Positions 63,413 through 64,000 of a DNA stretch of 64,000 nt are shown in pieces. Source of the DNA: Abyssisolibacter fermentans. Its GTDB lineage: Bacteria; Bacillota; Clostridia; Tissierellales; MCWD3. The position numbers and the translations under genes were made by a program. The notes beneath the pieces were generated by a model. The model was not told the DNA's origin and searched no databases. It worked only from the letters and a program-made list of their open reading frames with translations. Within the stretch, counting starts at the first letter, position 1. Each line of letters begins with the position of its first letter. Location: assembly GCF_001559865.1 (NCBI RefSeq), contig NZ_LOHE01000080.1, positions 1 to 64,000 of the forward strand. The letters are read 5' to 3'.

Positions 63413-63525
63413 TTTAAGTAGCGAACCCCAATCAATATTTGGTGTAAGTCGCTCGCTTACTCATATGATTAGAATGAATATGAAGTGCAACTCCGCTTAC
63501 TCCTAGGAACGAAGTGAGTAGGACG
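63413..63525 (+). repeat. Compound copy of the dispersed hairpin repeat
   Basis: AAGTAGCGAACCCCAATC with ATTTGGTG, then two CGCTTACTC modules; the second reads CCGCTTACTCCTAGGAACGA AGTGAGTAGG without interruption in the genome. The left hairpin has CCAA/TTGG pairing in place of AAATC/GATTT. Confidence 0.75.
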
Positions 63526-63569
63526 TACTGATTTTTTATTGAATCAAAGTTATTGTTAAGGAGTATATA

Positions 63570-64000
63570 ATGAAAAATAAAGTTAGGCAGATTGTAAGGA
63601 CTTATGGACATTTTCCTAAAGCTATATATGTTGTTTTTTTTGCAAAATTAATAAACTCATTAGGGGTTTTTGTTTTCCCATTACTTACATTAATATTAAC
63701 AAAAAAAATTGGTTTATCAGAAGCTGAAACAGGAAAATGGATGACAGTTGCGGGATTGTTGTATTTACCCTCTAGCATGGTAGGTGGTAAGTTAGCAGAT
63801 CTTATTGGTAGAAAAAAGAGTATAGTTATATTCAATATTCTTGGCTCAATATTATATTTAATATGTGGATTCATGTCATCAAATATTTATTTAATTTACA
63901 TAATAATGATAGCTTGTGTGTTTATGAGTGTTGCAGCACCAGCCTTAAATGCTTTAATAGCAGATTTAACAGACCCTAAAGATAGAGAAGGGGCTTATTC
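63570..64000 (+). CDS. MFS exporter, sixth paralogue, cut by window end
   Basis: An open frame from the ATG at 63570 (AAGGAG upstream) runs to the window end without a stop, about 143 residues. The protein begins MKNKVRQIVRTYGHFPKAIY and contains SLGVFVFPLLTLILTKKIGL and GGKLADLIGRKKSIVIFN, so it is the same MFS group as 60067 and 61939. The 3' part lies outside the window. Confidence 0.85.
   Translation, partial: MKNKVRQIVRTYGHFPKAIYVVFFAKLINSLGVFVFPLLTLILTKKIGLSEAETGKWMTVAGLLYLPSSMVGGKLADLIGRKKSIVIFNILGSILYLICGFMSSNIYLIYIIMIACVFMSVAAPALNALIADLTDPKDREGAY

Overview
This window is AT-rich DNA (I estimate about 30% GC by eye) with strong AGGAGG-type ribosome binding sites, frequent TTG and GTG starts, T-box leaders, and 2-oxoacid:ferredoxin and butyrate-kinase genes. 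That fits an anaerobic, amino-acid- and peptide-fermenting member of the Clostridia; genus and species cannot be fixed from the sequence. I see no rRNA, tRNA, CRISPR array, intact transposase or prophage.

Layout. 0-8.5 kb: a MATE exporter behind a leader with its own promoter and terminator, a lipoprotein, a methyltransferase, an unknown protein, a secreted metalloprotease, a small DUF2325 protein with a Fur-like box, and a YibE/F membrane protein. 8.8-14.5 kb: three paralogous MFS exporters on the minus strand, one in an operon with an ArsR-type regulator and three identical-architecture palindromes. 14.7-19.3 kb: iorA-iorB-buk with a GntR/FCD regulator. 19.5-28 kb: a flavoprotein, then a PucR-type regulator divergent from an M20 amidohydrolase, an AbgT transporter and a PepT-like peptidase. 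28-35 kb: MutT-like NUDIX, an FG-GAP-like protein paired with a DUF3160 lipoprotein, a chemoreceptor fused to a solute-binding domain, and another MFS protein. 36.2-41.9 kb: leucine biosynthesis, leuCDB and leuA divergent, each behind its own leucine T-box. 42-49 kb: an Eis-like acetyltransferase, an M19 dipeptidase with a CocE/S15-type peptidase, and an OmpR-type two-component system. 51-59.8 kb: a second MATE exporter, then a binding-protein sensor kinase plus NtrC-type activator directly before a -24/-12 promoter and the gltS-ftcD-hutD-fchA operon. 60-64 kb: three more MFS paralogues, the last cut by the window end.

How the genes work together: much of the window serves peptide and amino-acid use. 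Secreted and cytosolic peptidases release amino acids, IorAB and Buk can turn 2-oxoacids into acyl-CoA and ATP, the AbgT/M20 set handles acylated amino acids, and gltS-ftcD-hutD-fchA handles glutamate and formiminoglutamate one-carbon units under sigma-54 control.

The most unusual content is non-coding. A 0.9-kb array of five large hairpins follows leuB, and two related terminal-inverted-repeat elements flank leuA. Four of the array hairpins are two-level (nested). Copies keep internal-loop motifs while their stems differ and still pair. A second dispersed hairpin repeat family occurs in at least ten intergenic regions. The 6.5-10.5 kb region also carries scraps of neighbouring genes (an MFS fragment, a duplicated gene junction, and an iorB relic), which point to repeated segmental duplication and deletion.
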